DNA of 64,000 nt, taken from Oscillibacter sp. PC13. GTDB taxonomy: Bacteria; Bacillota; Clostridia; Oscillospirales; Oscillospiraceae. A program made the position numbers and the translations under genes. Under the pieces are notes generated by a model. The model did not search any database. It saw only the letters and a list, made by a program, of their open reading frames with translations, and had not been told where the DNA came from. The stretch covers positions 113,286 to 177,285 of the forward strand of contig NZ_FOXE01000003.1 in assembly GCF_900115635.1 (NCBI RefSeq). The letters are read 5' to 3'. Each line of letters starts with the position of its first letter. The first letter of the stretch is position 1. This document shows positions 26,999-33,794 of the stretch, piece after piece.

Positions 26999-28012
26999 CT
27001 ATTTTTCTGTTTTTCCTTTATTTTTAATATGTGACAAGGGATTTGCCTTTGCAGCCATACGAAGGGATTCATTGTCAATATGGGTGTAAATTTCCGTGGT
27101 ATTCAGGTGGTCATGCCCCAGCACCTCCTGCACTGCCCGGACATCCACGCCGTTTTGCAGCATCAGCGTGGCGGCGGTGTGGCGCAGCTTGTGGGAGGAA
27201 TACTCCGCAGCATCAATACCAGCCTCAGCCAGGCGCTTTTTTACCATAGCATGGACGGTGGACCGGCTGATCCGCTCATTCTGGGCCGACAGGAACAGGG
27301 CGTTTTCATCCCGGCCGCGGATGGGCCGCCGAACCTCCAGATAGCGGCGGATGGCGTCCTGACAAGCATCGTTCAAATAGAGTATGCGCACTTTATTGCC
27401 TTTTCCCAGCACCCGCAGGGCATCGTCCTGAATGTCATTGAGATTCAAGCCCACCAGTTCGGAAATCCGAAGGCCGCAGTTGAGAAACAGTGTCAGAATG
27501 CAGTAATCCCGCTCCTGATTTTTGCCGTCCACAGAGCTTAAAAGCTGCAGACTTTCATCGAGCGTCAGATATTTGGGCAGTGTTTTCTTCAATTTGGGCG
27601 AATCCATATCTTTGACAGGATTTTCACGAAGTAGGTGCATTTTATTGGTCAGGTAATTATAAAATGACCGGATGGTTGCAATTTTCCTGGCCCGGGACGC
27701 GGCGTTCAGACCGTAGTCGGAATGCCGGCTGTTCAGGTGCTGGACCCGGTCGCGGCTCAGATAAGTCATGTAGCCGTAAATATCCGTCAGCGTGACAGCG
27801 GCGACAAAGTCCAAATCCACATCCATAATATCAATTTCATCCAGCGCCTTGCCGGAAAGCGCCGGATCCCGGATCTGCTTGAGATAGCGGAAAAAATTCC
27901 GCAGGTCCAGGAAGTATTCGTCGACCGTGCGCTTAGAGTGCGCCTTGATGGTTTCATGATACGAAAGAAAATCCCGCAGAATCTGCGGCGCTTCGGTACG
28001 GTAATCAGACAT
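26999..28012 (-). CDS. Tyrosine recombinase, XerC/XerS-like
   Basis: This 337-residue protein has an N-terminal SAM-like DNA-binding domain (about residues 1-120) and a C-terminal catalytic domain with the full set of active-site residues: Arg in NCGLRISEL, HKLRH, the His in LGHDHLNTTE and the nucleophile Tyr in IYTH. Xer recombinases resolve chromosome dimers at dif. No good ribosome binding site precedes the ATG at 28012. It ends in a basic tail. A second Xer protein is at 57518, so this could be XerC of a XerC/XerD pair, or a stand-alone Xer with its site next door, as known for XerS and XerH. Confidence 0.88.
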   Translation of the reverse strand: MSDYRTEAPQILRDFLSYHETIKAHSKRTVDEYFLDLRNFFRYLKQIRDPALSGKALDEIDIMDVDLDFVAAVTLTDIYGYMTYLSRDRVQHLNSRHSDYGLNAASRARKIATIRSFYNYLTNKMHLLRENPVKDMDSPKLKKTLPKYLTLDESLQLLSSVDGKNQERDYCILTLFLNCGLRISELVGLNLNDIQDDALRVLGKGNKVRILYLNDACQDAIRRYLEVRRPIRGRDENALFLSAQNERISRSTVHAMVKKRLAEAGIDAAEYSSHKLRHTAATLMLQNGVDVRAVQEVLGHDHLNTTEIYTHIDNESLRMAAKANPLSHIKNKGKTEK

Positions 28013-28164
28013 AGAGTTTTGTTTTGGAATGAATATGCAGAGCAGCGGTCAAACAGGCCACGGTCGGATGCTTGTCCGGCAGAGAAGAATCTTTCTGCCG
28101 GGATGTTGAAACTGGAATGAAACAGAACCCAATCTCGCCAGTGAACCGTTTTGCCCTCCCCTTA
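28013..28164. other. Upstream region of the recombinase gene
   Basis: No gene is seen here. CCGGCAGA (28076-28083) pairs with TCTGCCGG (28094-28101) as a small stem in the probable leader of the recombinase mRNA. The segment lies between the recombinase and the left attachment site. A frame at 28049-28294 crosses the attachment site and is not credible. Confidence 0.5.
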
Positions 28165-28192
28165 ATTGAACAAAATTTTTATTTTGTTCAAT
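28165..28192. other. Left attachment site (attL), dif-like
   Basis: The site is ATTGAACAAAA, TTTTTA, TTTTGTTCAAT, an 11-6-11 layout as in dif. ATTGAACAAAAT and ATTTTGTTCAAT form a perfect 12-bp inverted repeat with a TTTT centre. The right arm is identical in attR. Confidence 0.85.
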
Positions 28193-28233
28193 AAATACTG
28201 TATATTCATTCCATTCCTTTCTGAGGTGATTCA

Positions 28234-29241
28234 ATGTCATGTTACCACCCTCTGAAGGCTGTTGCAAGTGGTCAGACGGTAAATGGCAAGACAAACTATC
28301 ATTTTCTTACCGATGCGTATTTGATGGAGTATCAGGCTAAAAATGGACATCCTTTTCCGGAAGACCAGATTACTTATCTTCCTTGTGGTAAGTGTATAGG
28401 CTGCCGCCTGGACTATTCCCGTCAATGGGCTGACCGATGTATGCTTGAACTTCAGTATCATGATTCCTCGTACTTTGTGACGTTGACTTATGATGATGCC
28501 CATGTCCCTATCAATTACTATGTAGACCCGGCCACAGGTGAAGCGTTCCCTTCTCTCACTCTTCAAAAGCGAGATTTCCAGCTTTTTATGAAGCGGCTGC
28601 GCAAGCGTTTCCCGGATTGCAAAATACGTTTTTTCATGGCTGGTGAGTATGGTGGTGTAACTTTTAGGCCTCATTACCATGCAATCATTTTTGGTTTACA
28701 TCTGAATGATTTGAAGCTATACAAGAAATCCCCTGCGGGTTATCAGTATTATAACTCCCCTTCTCTTCAATCCTGCTGGTGCGATAAGCAAGGTAATCCA
28801 ATTGGCTATGCTGTTGTCGGTGAAGTGACCTGGGAGAGCTGTGCATATACTGCCCGGTATATTATGAAGAAAGCTAAAGGAGAAGATAAAAATGTCTACT
28901 CGGACTTTGCTATTGAGCCTGAATTCACCCTCATGTCTAGAAAGCCTGGCATTGCCCGTTGGTATTATGACGATCATCCTGATCTGTATGATCATGAAGC
29001 TATCAATATATCTACAGAAAAAGGAGGACGAAAGATACGGCCGCCCAAATATTTCGATAAGCTCTTTGATATTGATAATCCGGAGCGTATGCAGGAAATT
29101 AAGGACATCCGTAAACAGATGGCGATTAATTCGCAGACTGCGAAGCTTGCAAGAACCTCATTATGTCGTGATGAACTCCTCGCCGTTGCGGAACGAGCGA
29201 AGGAGAATCAAATAAAATCTTTAAGGAGGACTTTAGAATGA
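28234..29241 (+). CDS. Microvirus replication initiator (Rep, VP4), HUH endonuclease
   Basis: This 335-residue protein should nick the viral origin to start rolling-circle replication. The gokushovirus signature CGKCIGC lies at residues 51-57, the metal-binding HUH motif in PHYHAIIF at 146-153 (His147, His149), and the catalytic tyrosine region AYTARYIMKK at 204-213 (Tyr205, Tyr209). GAGGTGAT precedes the ATG. In the integrated state its upstream DNA is the attL site and then host DNA, so its viral promoter may be missing (see 33288). Confidence 0.95.
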   Translation: MSCYHPLKAVASGQTVNGKTNYHFLTDAYLMEYQAKNGHPFPEDQITYLPCGKCIGCRLDYSRQWADRCMLELQYHDSSYFVTLTYDDAHVPINYYVDPATGEAFPSLTLQKRDFQLFMKRLRKRFPDCKIRFFMAGEYGGVTFRPHYHAIIFGLHLNDLKLYKKSPAGYQYYNSPSLQSCWCDKQGNPIGYAVVGEVTWESCAYTARYIMKKAKGEDKNVYSDFAIEPEFTLMSRKPGIARWYYDDHPDLYDHEAINISTEKGGRKIRPPKYFDKLFDIDNPERMQEIKDIRKQMAINSQTAKLARTSLCRDELLAVAERAKENQIKSLRRTLE

Positions 29242-29351
29242 GAAAGCGAATGTCTAAGCGTGTTGACAAGAAGGTGTTCCGTCGTACTGCCGCATCTGCC
29301 AAGAAGATTAACATTGACCCCAAGATTTACCGTGGAGGTATTCGCCTATGA
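29238..29351 (+). CDS. Small basic protein, VP8/J-like DNA-binding candidate
   Basis: This 37-residue, Lys/Arg-rich peptide (MRKRMSKRVDKKVFRRTAAS at the N terminus) has a strong site AAGGAGGA upstream. It overlaps Rep by 4 bases and the M15 gene by 4 bases. Gokushoviruses carry a tiny basic protein of this kind that is thought to bind packaged single-stranded DNA. Its short length hides it from most gene finders. Confidence 0.8.
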   Translation: MRKRMSKRVDKKVFRRTAASAKKINIDPKIYRGGIRL

Positions 29352-29731
29352 TGTATTCTTTGCGTGAGGATGGTAATTGGCGTATCTCTGACCATTTTTT
29401 TGTGAATGAATTCCGCTGTAAAGATGGTACTGACCCCGTTTGTGTTGATGGAGAATTACTTGATATTTTGGAGTGTGTTCTTTTGAAATTTGGTAAACCC
29501 GTTGTGATTAATTCTGGCTATCGTACCCCCTCGTATAACAAGAAGATTGGTGGTGCTAAGTTTTCACAGCATATGTATGGTCGTGCTGCTGATATTGTTG
29601 TGAAGGGTGTAGAGCCCGTAGTTGTTTATAACTTTCTATGTGAAGCGTTTCCTATATCTTGTGGTTTTGGTCTTTATCAGTCGTTTGTGCATGTAGATTG
29701 CCGTGCAACTAAATCTCGTTGGAAAGGTTGA
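29348..29731 (+). CDS. M15-family peptidase (phage lysin candidate)
   Basis: This 127-residue protein matches Peptidase_M15_3: SGYRTPSYN (56-64), SQHMYGRAADI (73-83, ligands His75 and Asp82) and FVHVD (113-117, ligand His115). The family cleaves peptide cross-links in peptidoglycan as D-Ala-D-Ala carboxypeptidase or endopeptidase. It is the only wall-degrading enzyme of this virus and may serve in entry or release. It overlaps the small basic gene by 4 bases. Confidence 0.9.
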   Translation: MMYSLREDGNWRISDHFFVNEFRCKDGTDPVCVDGELLDILECVLLKFGKPVVINSGYRTPSYNKKIGGAKFSQHMYGRAADIVVKGVEPVVVYNFLCEAFPISCGFGLYQSFVHVDCRATKSRWKG

Positions 29732-29736
29732 TTTAA

Positions 29737-29979
29737 ATGAAATATTTTGTGTTTGCAATTCGTGATGCCAAGGTTGGCTTTATGGCTCCCACTGTGGAGC
29801 AGAACGCTCCATCTGCTGTTCGTAATTTTGAGCATGCCGTTCAGAACTCGTTTAGTTTGATGAATTCCCATCCCGGTGACTATGACCTGTATCAGATTGG
29901 CACTTTTGATTCCGATTCTGGTGAAATTGAGAAGCAGCTGCCTGAGCATCTTTGTTCTGCTTCAGATATTGTGAGGTAA
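29737..29979 (+). CDS. VP5-like non-structural microvirus protein
   Basis: This 80-residue protein follows the pattern of the gokushovirus VP5/non-structural family: MKYFVFAIRDAKVGFMAPTV at the N terminus, a central segment HPGDYDLYQIGTFD, and an acidic end. In related viruses it is thought to bind single-stranded DNA during genome switching to packaging. It starts 5 bases after the M15 gene and its stop overlaps the region before the scaffold start. Confidence 0.85.
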   Translation: MKYFVFAIRDAKVGFMAPTVEQNAPSAVRNFEHAVQNSFSLMNSHPGDYDLYQIGTFDSDSGEIEKQLPEHLCSASDIVR

Positions 29980-29981
29980 GT

Positions 29982-30473
29982 ATGGAATTTACTGGTTTTT
30001 TGACGCAGTTTCGTAAGCCTGAGCGTTTTTACTCTAACGTTGGTTCATCTATTCGGACTACATATTCTGCATCGTATGATGACAAAGGTCGGATTCGTCT
30101 GGAAGAGAGTGGAACTGAGAATTTGTATGATTATATCCAGTCTTTTGCTGAGTCTTGCGATATTCATGTTCTTTTGAAGCGTTTCGCCAATGGTGAAACT
30201 GATGTCCTCTCCCGTGTCCAGGGTTTTTATGCTGATGTGACGGAGTTGCCTCAGACTTATGCTGATATGCTGAATCGCTTGAATGAAGGTGAGGCGTTCT
30301 TTAAGGAGTTGCCCGTTGATGTCCGTTCGAAATTTGGTCATTCTTACTCTGAGTTTCTCGCTTCTATTGGTACTCCTGAATTCTTTGATGCCTTTGGTAT
30401 GTCTAAGCCGGAGACTCCCGCTGACCCTGTTGTTGTGCCTGATGCTGTTACGGAGGTGAATGAAGAAGTATGA
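29982..30473 (+). CDS. Internal scaffolding protein (VP3)
   Basis: This 163-residue protein, directly upstream of the capsid gene, starts MEFTGFLTQFRKPERFYSNV and is followed by charged helical segments ending in an acidic Pro/Val tail. It fits VP3 (B-protein-like) scaffolds of gokushoviruses in position and size. GAGGT lies 6 bases before the ATG at 29982; upstream frames to 29952 use a poorer TTG. The stop overlaps the VP1 start. Confidence 0.88.
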   Translation: MEFTGFLTQFRKPERFYSNVGSSIRTTYSASYDDKGRIRLEESGTENLYDYIQSFAESCDIHVLLKRFANGETDVLSRVQGFYADVTELPQTYADMLNRLNEGEAFFKELPVDVRSKFGHSYSEFLASIGTPEFFDAFGMSKPETPADPVVVPDAVTEVNEEV

Positions 30474-32197
30474 ACAGAAATACTCAGACCCATTTTGCAT
30501 TGAATCCCACCCGGATTGATATGTCCCGGTCTACCTTTGACCGTAGCAGTTCTTTGAAGACTTCTTTCAATGTTGGAGATTTGGTTCCTTTCTTCATTGA
30601 TGAAGTGCTACCTGGAGACACTTTCAAGGTAAAGACTTCTAAGGTTGTTCGTATGCCTGCGCTGCTGACCCCTATCATGGATAATATTTATCTGGATACC
30701 TACTATTTTTTCGTCCCTAACCGTCTCACGTGGAACCATTGGAAGGAGTTTAACGGTGAAAATACCGAATCTGCTTGGATTCCTAAAACAGAGTATGAAA
30801 TTCCTCAGCTCACTGCCCCCGACGGTGGCTGGCAAGTCGGGACTATCGCTGACTATTTTGGTCTTCCTACTGGCGTATCTGGCATATCTGTTAGCTCCCT
30901 ACCTTTCCGCGCTTATGCCCTGATTGTAAATGAGTGGTTCCGAGACCAGAACTTGCAGGACCCGCTTGTGATTCCTCTTGATGATGCGACTGTTGAAGGC
31001 GTGAATTCTGCGACTTTTGTCACGGATGTGGCCAAAGGCGGTAAGCCCTTTATTTGTGCTAAGTATCATGACTACTTTACTTCTGCCCTTCCTGCCCCCC
31101 AGAAAGGCCCGGATGTGACTATTCCTGTTAGTGCTGGTGCGAATCTTCCTGTTGTTGGTAATGGATTTAACCTTGCTCTTGCTGGTTCATCTAGTTCTAC
31201 TGGCTCGACTATTAGAGTCGGCGGTATTGGCTCTCTTTTGAATTCTGAATCTGGTGGTAGTGCTCTTTATGGCACCTCTGCTTCTGCTCCTGCTTATGGT
31301 TTAAATGTTGGCTCTGCGCCTCCTTCTGGTACTGGTGCTCTCCGTGGTATGTATGGTGTTCCTACTAAAGAGCAGCTTGGTGATGACCTTTCCAAGTCTG
31401 GTTTGATTGCCATCAATGATGGTGCTGTTTCCATGGCTACGATTAACCAGCTGCGCCTTGCTTTCCAGATTCAGAAGATGTACGAGCGTGATGCCCGAGG
31501 CGGTACCCGTTATATTGAGATTTTGAAGTCTCATTTCGGTGTTACTTCTCCGGATGCCCGGCTTCAGCGTCCTGAATATCTTGGTGGTAACCGTGTTCCC
31601 ATTAATATTAACCAGGTTGTTCAGTCCTCTGCTACGGAATCTAATTCTACGCCTCAAGGTAATGTCGCTGGCTATTCTCTTACTACGGATTCCCATTATG
31701 ATTTTACCAAGTCTTTTACGGAGCATGGCTTTGTAATTGGCCTTATGGTTGCCCGGTATGACCACACCTATCAGCAAGGTATTGACCGCATGTGGAGCCG
31801 TAAAGACCGCTTTGATTATTACTGGCCTGTATTTGCGAATATTGGTGAGCAGGCGATTAAGAACAAAGAGATTTATGCGCAGGGCACTGCTAAGGATGAT
31901 GAAGTGTTTGGTTACCAGGAAGCCTGGGCTGATTATCGTTATAAGCCTAACCGTATTACTGGTATGATGAGGAGTGCTTATGCTCAATCTCTCGACGTAT
32001 GGCATCTGGCTGATGACTATAGCGCTTTGCCTTCTCTTTCTGATTCTTGGATCCGAGAGGATAAGACAAATGTGGATCGTGTACTTTCTGTTGCTAGTTC
32101 TGCTACTAATCAGCTTTTCGCTGATGTTTTCGTTGCTAACCGTACCACCCGCCCCATGCCTATGTACTCTATTCCCGGTCTGATTGACCACCATTAA
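30470..32197 (+). CDS. Major capsid protein (VP1, F-like)
   Basis: This 575-residue protein is a typical gokushovirus capsid protein: LNPTRIDMSRSTFDRSS near the N terminus (11-27), YYFFVPNRLTWNHWKEF (78-94), VNEWFRDQNLQDP (153-165) and a C-terminal end with VANRTTRPMP. A Gly/Ser/Ala-rich stretch at about 219-295 corresponds to the surface insertion that forms the threefold spike and varies between strains. It is intact. Start overlaps the VP3 stop. Confidence 0.97.
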   Translation: MNRNTQTHFALNPTRIDMSRSTFDRSSSLKTSFNVGDLVPFFIDEVLPGDTFKVKTSKVVRMPALLTPIMDNIYLDTYYFFVPNRLTWNHWKEFNGENTESAWIPKTEYEIPQLTAPDGGWQVGTIADYFGLPTGVSGISVSSLPFRAYALIVNEWFRDQNLQDPLVIPLDDATVEGVNSATFVTDVAKGGKPFICAKYHDYFTSALPAPQKGPDVTIPVSAGANLPVVGNGFNLALAGSSSSTGSTIRVGGIGSLLNSESGGSALYGTSASAPAYGLNVGSAPPSGTGALRGMYGVPTKEQLGDDLSKSGLIAINDGAVSMATINQLRLAFQIQKMYERDARGGTRYIEILKSHFGVTSPDARLQRPEYLGGNRVPININQVVQSSATESNSTPQGNVAGYSLTTDSHYDFTKSFTEHGFVIGLMVARYDHTYQQGIDRMWSRKDRFDYYWPVFANIGEQAIKNKEIYAQGTAKDDEVFGYQEAWADYRYKPNRITGMMRSAYAQSLDVWHLADDYSALPSLSDSWIREDKTNVDRVLSVASSATNQLFADVFVANRTTRPMPMYSIPGLIDHH

Positions 32198-32202
32198 AAA
32201 TA

Positions 32203-32222
32203 GAGGCCCCTGCGGGGGCCTC
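32203..32222 (+). terminator. Stem-loop between VP1 and VP2
   Basis: GAGGCCCC and GGGGCCTC form an 8-bp stem around TGC/G, followed by TTGCTTCTTTT. The T run is broken, so it may be a partial terminator that lowers VP2 relative to VP1. Confidence 0.65.
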
Positions 32223-32249
32223 TTGCTTCTTTTGTGAAAGGATGATAAT

Positions 32250-33065
32250 ATGTCTTTAATTTCTACCGCTGTCGGTGCTGCCAATGCCTCCATGGCCAAC
32301 TATTTGAATTCTGGTGCGAATCAGATTGCCCAGTTGAAAGGTGTTGCCCAGTCTAATTCCGCGAAGTCTGCTGAACAGGCTTCTATCTTACGTGAATGGC
32401 AGGAGAAACAAAATGCGAAAGCTATGGAGTTTAATGCCTCGGAAGCCGCCAAAAACCGCGCTTGGCAAGAGATGATGTCGAATACTGCCCATCAGAGAGA
32501 GGTACAGGATTTGATGGCTGCTGGTCTGAATCCTGTGCTTTCTGCAATGAATGGTAACGGTGCTGCTGTAACAAGTGGTGCTACGGCCTCTGGCGTGACT
32601 TCTGCTGGCGCGAAAGGTGAACAGGATACTTCTGTATCAGGTGCCATTGCAAACCTCTTAGGAAGCATTCTAGCGGCCAATACGCAGATTCAAGCATCTA
32701 ACATTAATGCCCGTACTCAGGAAGCTGTTGCCGATAAGTATACTGCCATGGAAAGGATTGTTTCTGAAATCAGCTCCGCTGCTTCTCGCTATGTTGCTGA
32801 CCAGAATTTGAAAGGTAGCTATGCTTCAGCTGGAGCTACCCGTTATGCTGCTGACCAGCATAGAGCTGCTTCACAGTATTCGGTTGATCATACTAAGTAT
32901 GGCGCTGCGGTTAATCTTGGTGGTTCTCTTGTTGATTTTCTTAGAGATTCTTTTGGCGGTTCTGGTTCTTCAGGTAAGTCTTTGTTTGGTCAGCCTACCG
33001 ATGATGGTACTATGACCCTTGCTAATATTATTTCTGGTCTTAAACGTGCTTGGAATGAGAGGTAA
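32250..33065 (+). CDS. DNA pilot protein (VP2, H-like)
   Basis: This 271-residue protein carries the VP2 hallmark WQEMMSNTAHQREVQDL (72-88) and AAGLNPVLSAMNGNGA (90-105), after a helical N-terminal part, and before Ala/Ser-rich coiled segments. VP2 forms the DNA ejection conduit in microviruses. GAAAGGATG precedes the ATG. Confidence 0.95.
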   Translation: MSLISTAVGAANASMANYLNSGANQIAQLKGVAQSNSAKSAEQASILREWQEKQNAKAMEFNASEAAKNRAWQEMMSNTAHQREVQDLMAAGLNPVLSAMNGNGAAVTSGATASGVTSAGAKGEQDTSVSGAIANLLGSILAANTQIQASNINARTQEAVADKYTAMERIVSEISSAASRYVADQNLKGSYASAGATRYAADQHRAASQYSVDHTKYGAAVNLGGSLVDFLRDSFGGSGSSGKSLFGQPTDDGTMTLANIISGLKRAWNER

Positions 33066-33068
33066 TTA

Positions 33069-33197
33069 ATGGAGATTTTTGCTATTGGTTTTGGTTTTGT
33101 TGGTATTTATGCAACTTATCTTGTTTTAAAGCTTCTTCGTTATGCGTGCGCTGCTCTTAAACTTTGGATCAATATTCATCGTGACGAACAGCCTTAA
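33069..33197 (+). CDS. Small single-pass membrane protein of the microvirus
   Basis: This 42-residue frame starts 3 bases after the VP2 stop. Residues about 3-21 (IFAIGFGFVGIYATYLVLK) form one membrane helix and the rest is a basic C-terminal tail ending RDEQP. The size and layout are like single-gene lysis proteins (E of phiX174, amurins), but no homology is claimed. The ribosome binding site is AGAGGTAAT, overlapping the VP2 end. Confidence 0.6.
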   Translation: MEIFAIGFGFVGIYATYLVLKLLRYACAALKLWINIHRDEQP

Positions 33198-33200
33198 AGT

Positions 33201-33261
33201 ACTTGGTGGAATCTCAGCACAATCATATTTCTTGATATGATTGTGCTGAGTGACACCAAGT
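33201..33261. other. Large stem-loop, candidate viral origin or transcript end
   Basis: ACTTGGTG (33201-33208) pairs with CACCAAGT (33254-33261), and CTCAGCACAATCATAT (33213-33228) pairs with ATATGATTGTGCTGAG (33235-33250), giving 24 paired bases with one internal loop and a 6-base loop. There is no T run after it. Being in the only long non-coding part of the viral genome, it could hold the nick site for Rep. Confidence 0.6.
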
Positions 33262-33287
33262 GAGACCAAGCGTGAGCGCGGTAAGCG

Positions 33288-33316
33288 TTGACAACTAACT
33301 TTGTTTTTGATATAAT
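33288..33316 (+). promoter_or_regulatory. Perfect consensus sigma-A promoter, pointing out through attR
   Basis: TTGACA (33288-33293), exactly 17 bases, TATAAT (33311-33316): both boxes match the consensus fully. Reading right it crosses attR into host DNA. In the excised circle it would read across attP into rep, about 140 bases away. No viral gene lies between it and attR. Confidence 0.88.
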
Positions 33317-33329
33317 AAACCTATAAAAT

Positions 33330-33363
33330 AATAATAAAAATAACCTAAAAAATAATAAAAATA
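33330..33363. repeat. AT-rich 13-bp direct repeats
   Basis: AATAATAAAAATA occurs at 33330-33342 and 33351-33363, 21 bases apart (two helical turns), just after the consensus promoter. A protein-binding or easily melted segment is possible. Confidence 0.5.
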
Positions 33364-33389
33364 CAAAAAATATATAAATATACGTACTT

Positions 33390-33417
33390 TCTAAACAAAA
33401 GCCTTATTTTGTTCAAT
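33390..33417. other. Right attachment site (attR), dif-like
   Basis: The site is TCTAAACAAAA, GCCTTA, TTTTGTTCAAT. It shares AACAAAA in the left arm, TTA in the centre and the full right arm with attL. The host sequence continues TAAAAATG to the right. Confidence 0.85.
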
Positions 33418-33560
33418 TAAAAATGCTCTTCCAAAATCCTCCTTCCCTGCGTGTTTTTCCATGATAATGTCAAAAGCTGAAATCTGCCTGAAGGCCGCCG
33501 GACATAAAATGCAGAATTTCTGGTCAAGATAACGGTAACTCAATCAGAAGGATGATGGTT

Positions 33561-33794
33561 ATGAGCTTGATTCCCTGTACCAGCACCTGCATTTATCAGC
33601 AGGACGGCCTGTGCATACTGGACAGCGCCGCAGCTGCCGGACAGCCCGCCCTTGGCGGCGCCTGCATCCACTTCATCCCTGCGGACGCAAAGCGGCTCGG
33701 ATCGCCTCACCGACATTCCGAACCGGGATTAGCTGCAGTCCCTGAGGCCCACGGAGACTTTCCGCCCGATGCGCCGGAATCAAACATTGTTTGA
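33561..33794 (+). CDS. Small Cys-rich protein (DUF1540-like)
   Basis: The frame starts at 33561 (or 33552) with AGAAGG upstream. Its first 35 residues contain four cysteines (IPCTSTCIYQQDGLC, then GGACIHF), a pattern of small clostridial zinc-binding proteins. The remainder, after about residue 37, lies over the 3' end of radA on the other strand (122 bases shared) and has odd composition, so the true protein may once have been shorter. It is the first host gene after attR and would be transcribed from the viral promoter. Confidence 0.6.
   Translation: MSLIPCTSTCIYQQDGLCILDSAAAAGQPALGGACIHFIPADAKRLGSPHRHSEPGLAAVPEAHGDFPPDAPESNIV

Larger units (their letters stand above)
28165..33417 (+). mobile_element. 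Integrated gokushovirus-type microvirus (prophage)
   Basis: Eight plus-strand genes in gokushovirus style lie between two 28-bp dif-like sites. The repeat-to-repeat unit (28182 to 33406) is 5225 bases, a normal size for a gokushovirus. It encodes Rep, scaffold, major capsid and pilot proteins plus small genes, but no integrase. Codons strongly favour T in the third position and the DNA is clearly AT-richer than the flanks. All reading frames are intact, so it may be a functional temperate microvirus using host Xer recombinase, as known for microviruses in enterobacteria and Bacteroidetes. Confidence 0.93.

Noticed and set aside
28049..28294. An 81-codon minus-strand frame across attL
   Set aside because: It exists only because of the viral junction and overlaps the start of rep; no family similarity or ribosome binding site.
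31301..32299. A 332-codon minus-strand frame inside the virus
   Set aside because: It is antisense to the capsid gene; microviruses of this type code on one strand.
33201..33316. Riboswitch or small RNA before attR
   Set aside because: The stem-loop is followed by a promoter, not by a known riboswitch pattern; origin or transcript-end roles fit better.
28165..33417. Assembly chimera with a free viral contig
   Set aside because: The junctions fall exactly in matching Xer-type sites, and excision restores a longer palindrome; a random join would not do this. Reads should still be checked.
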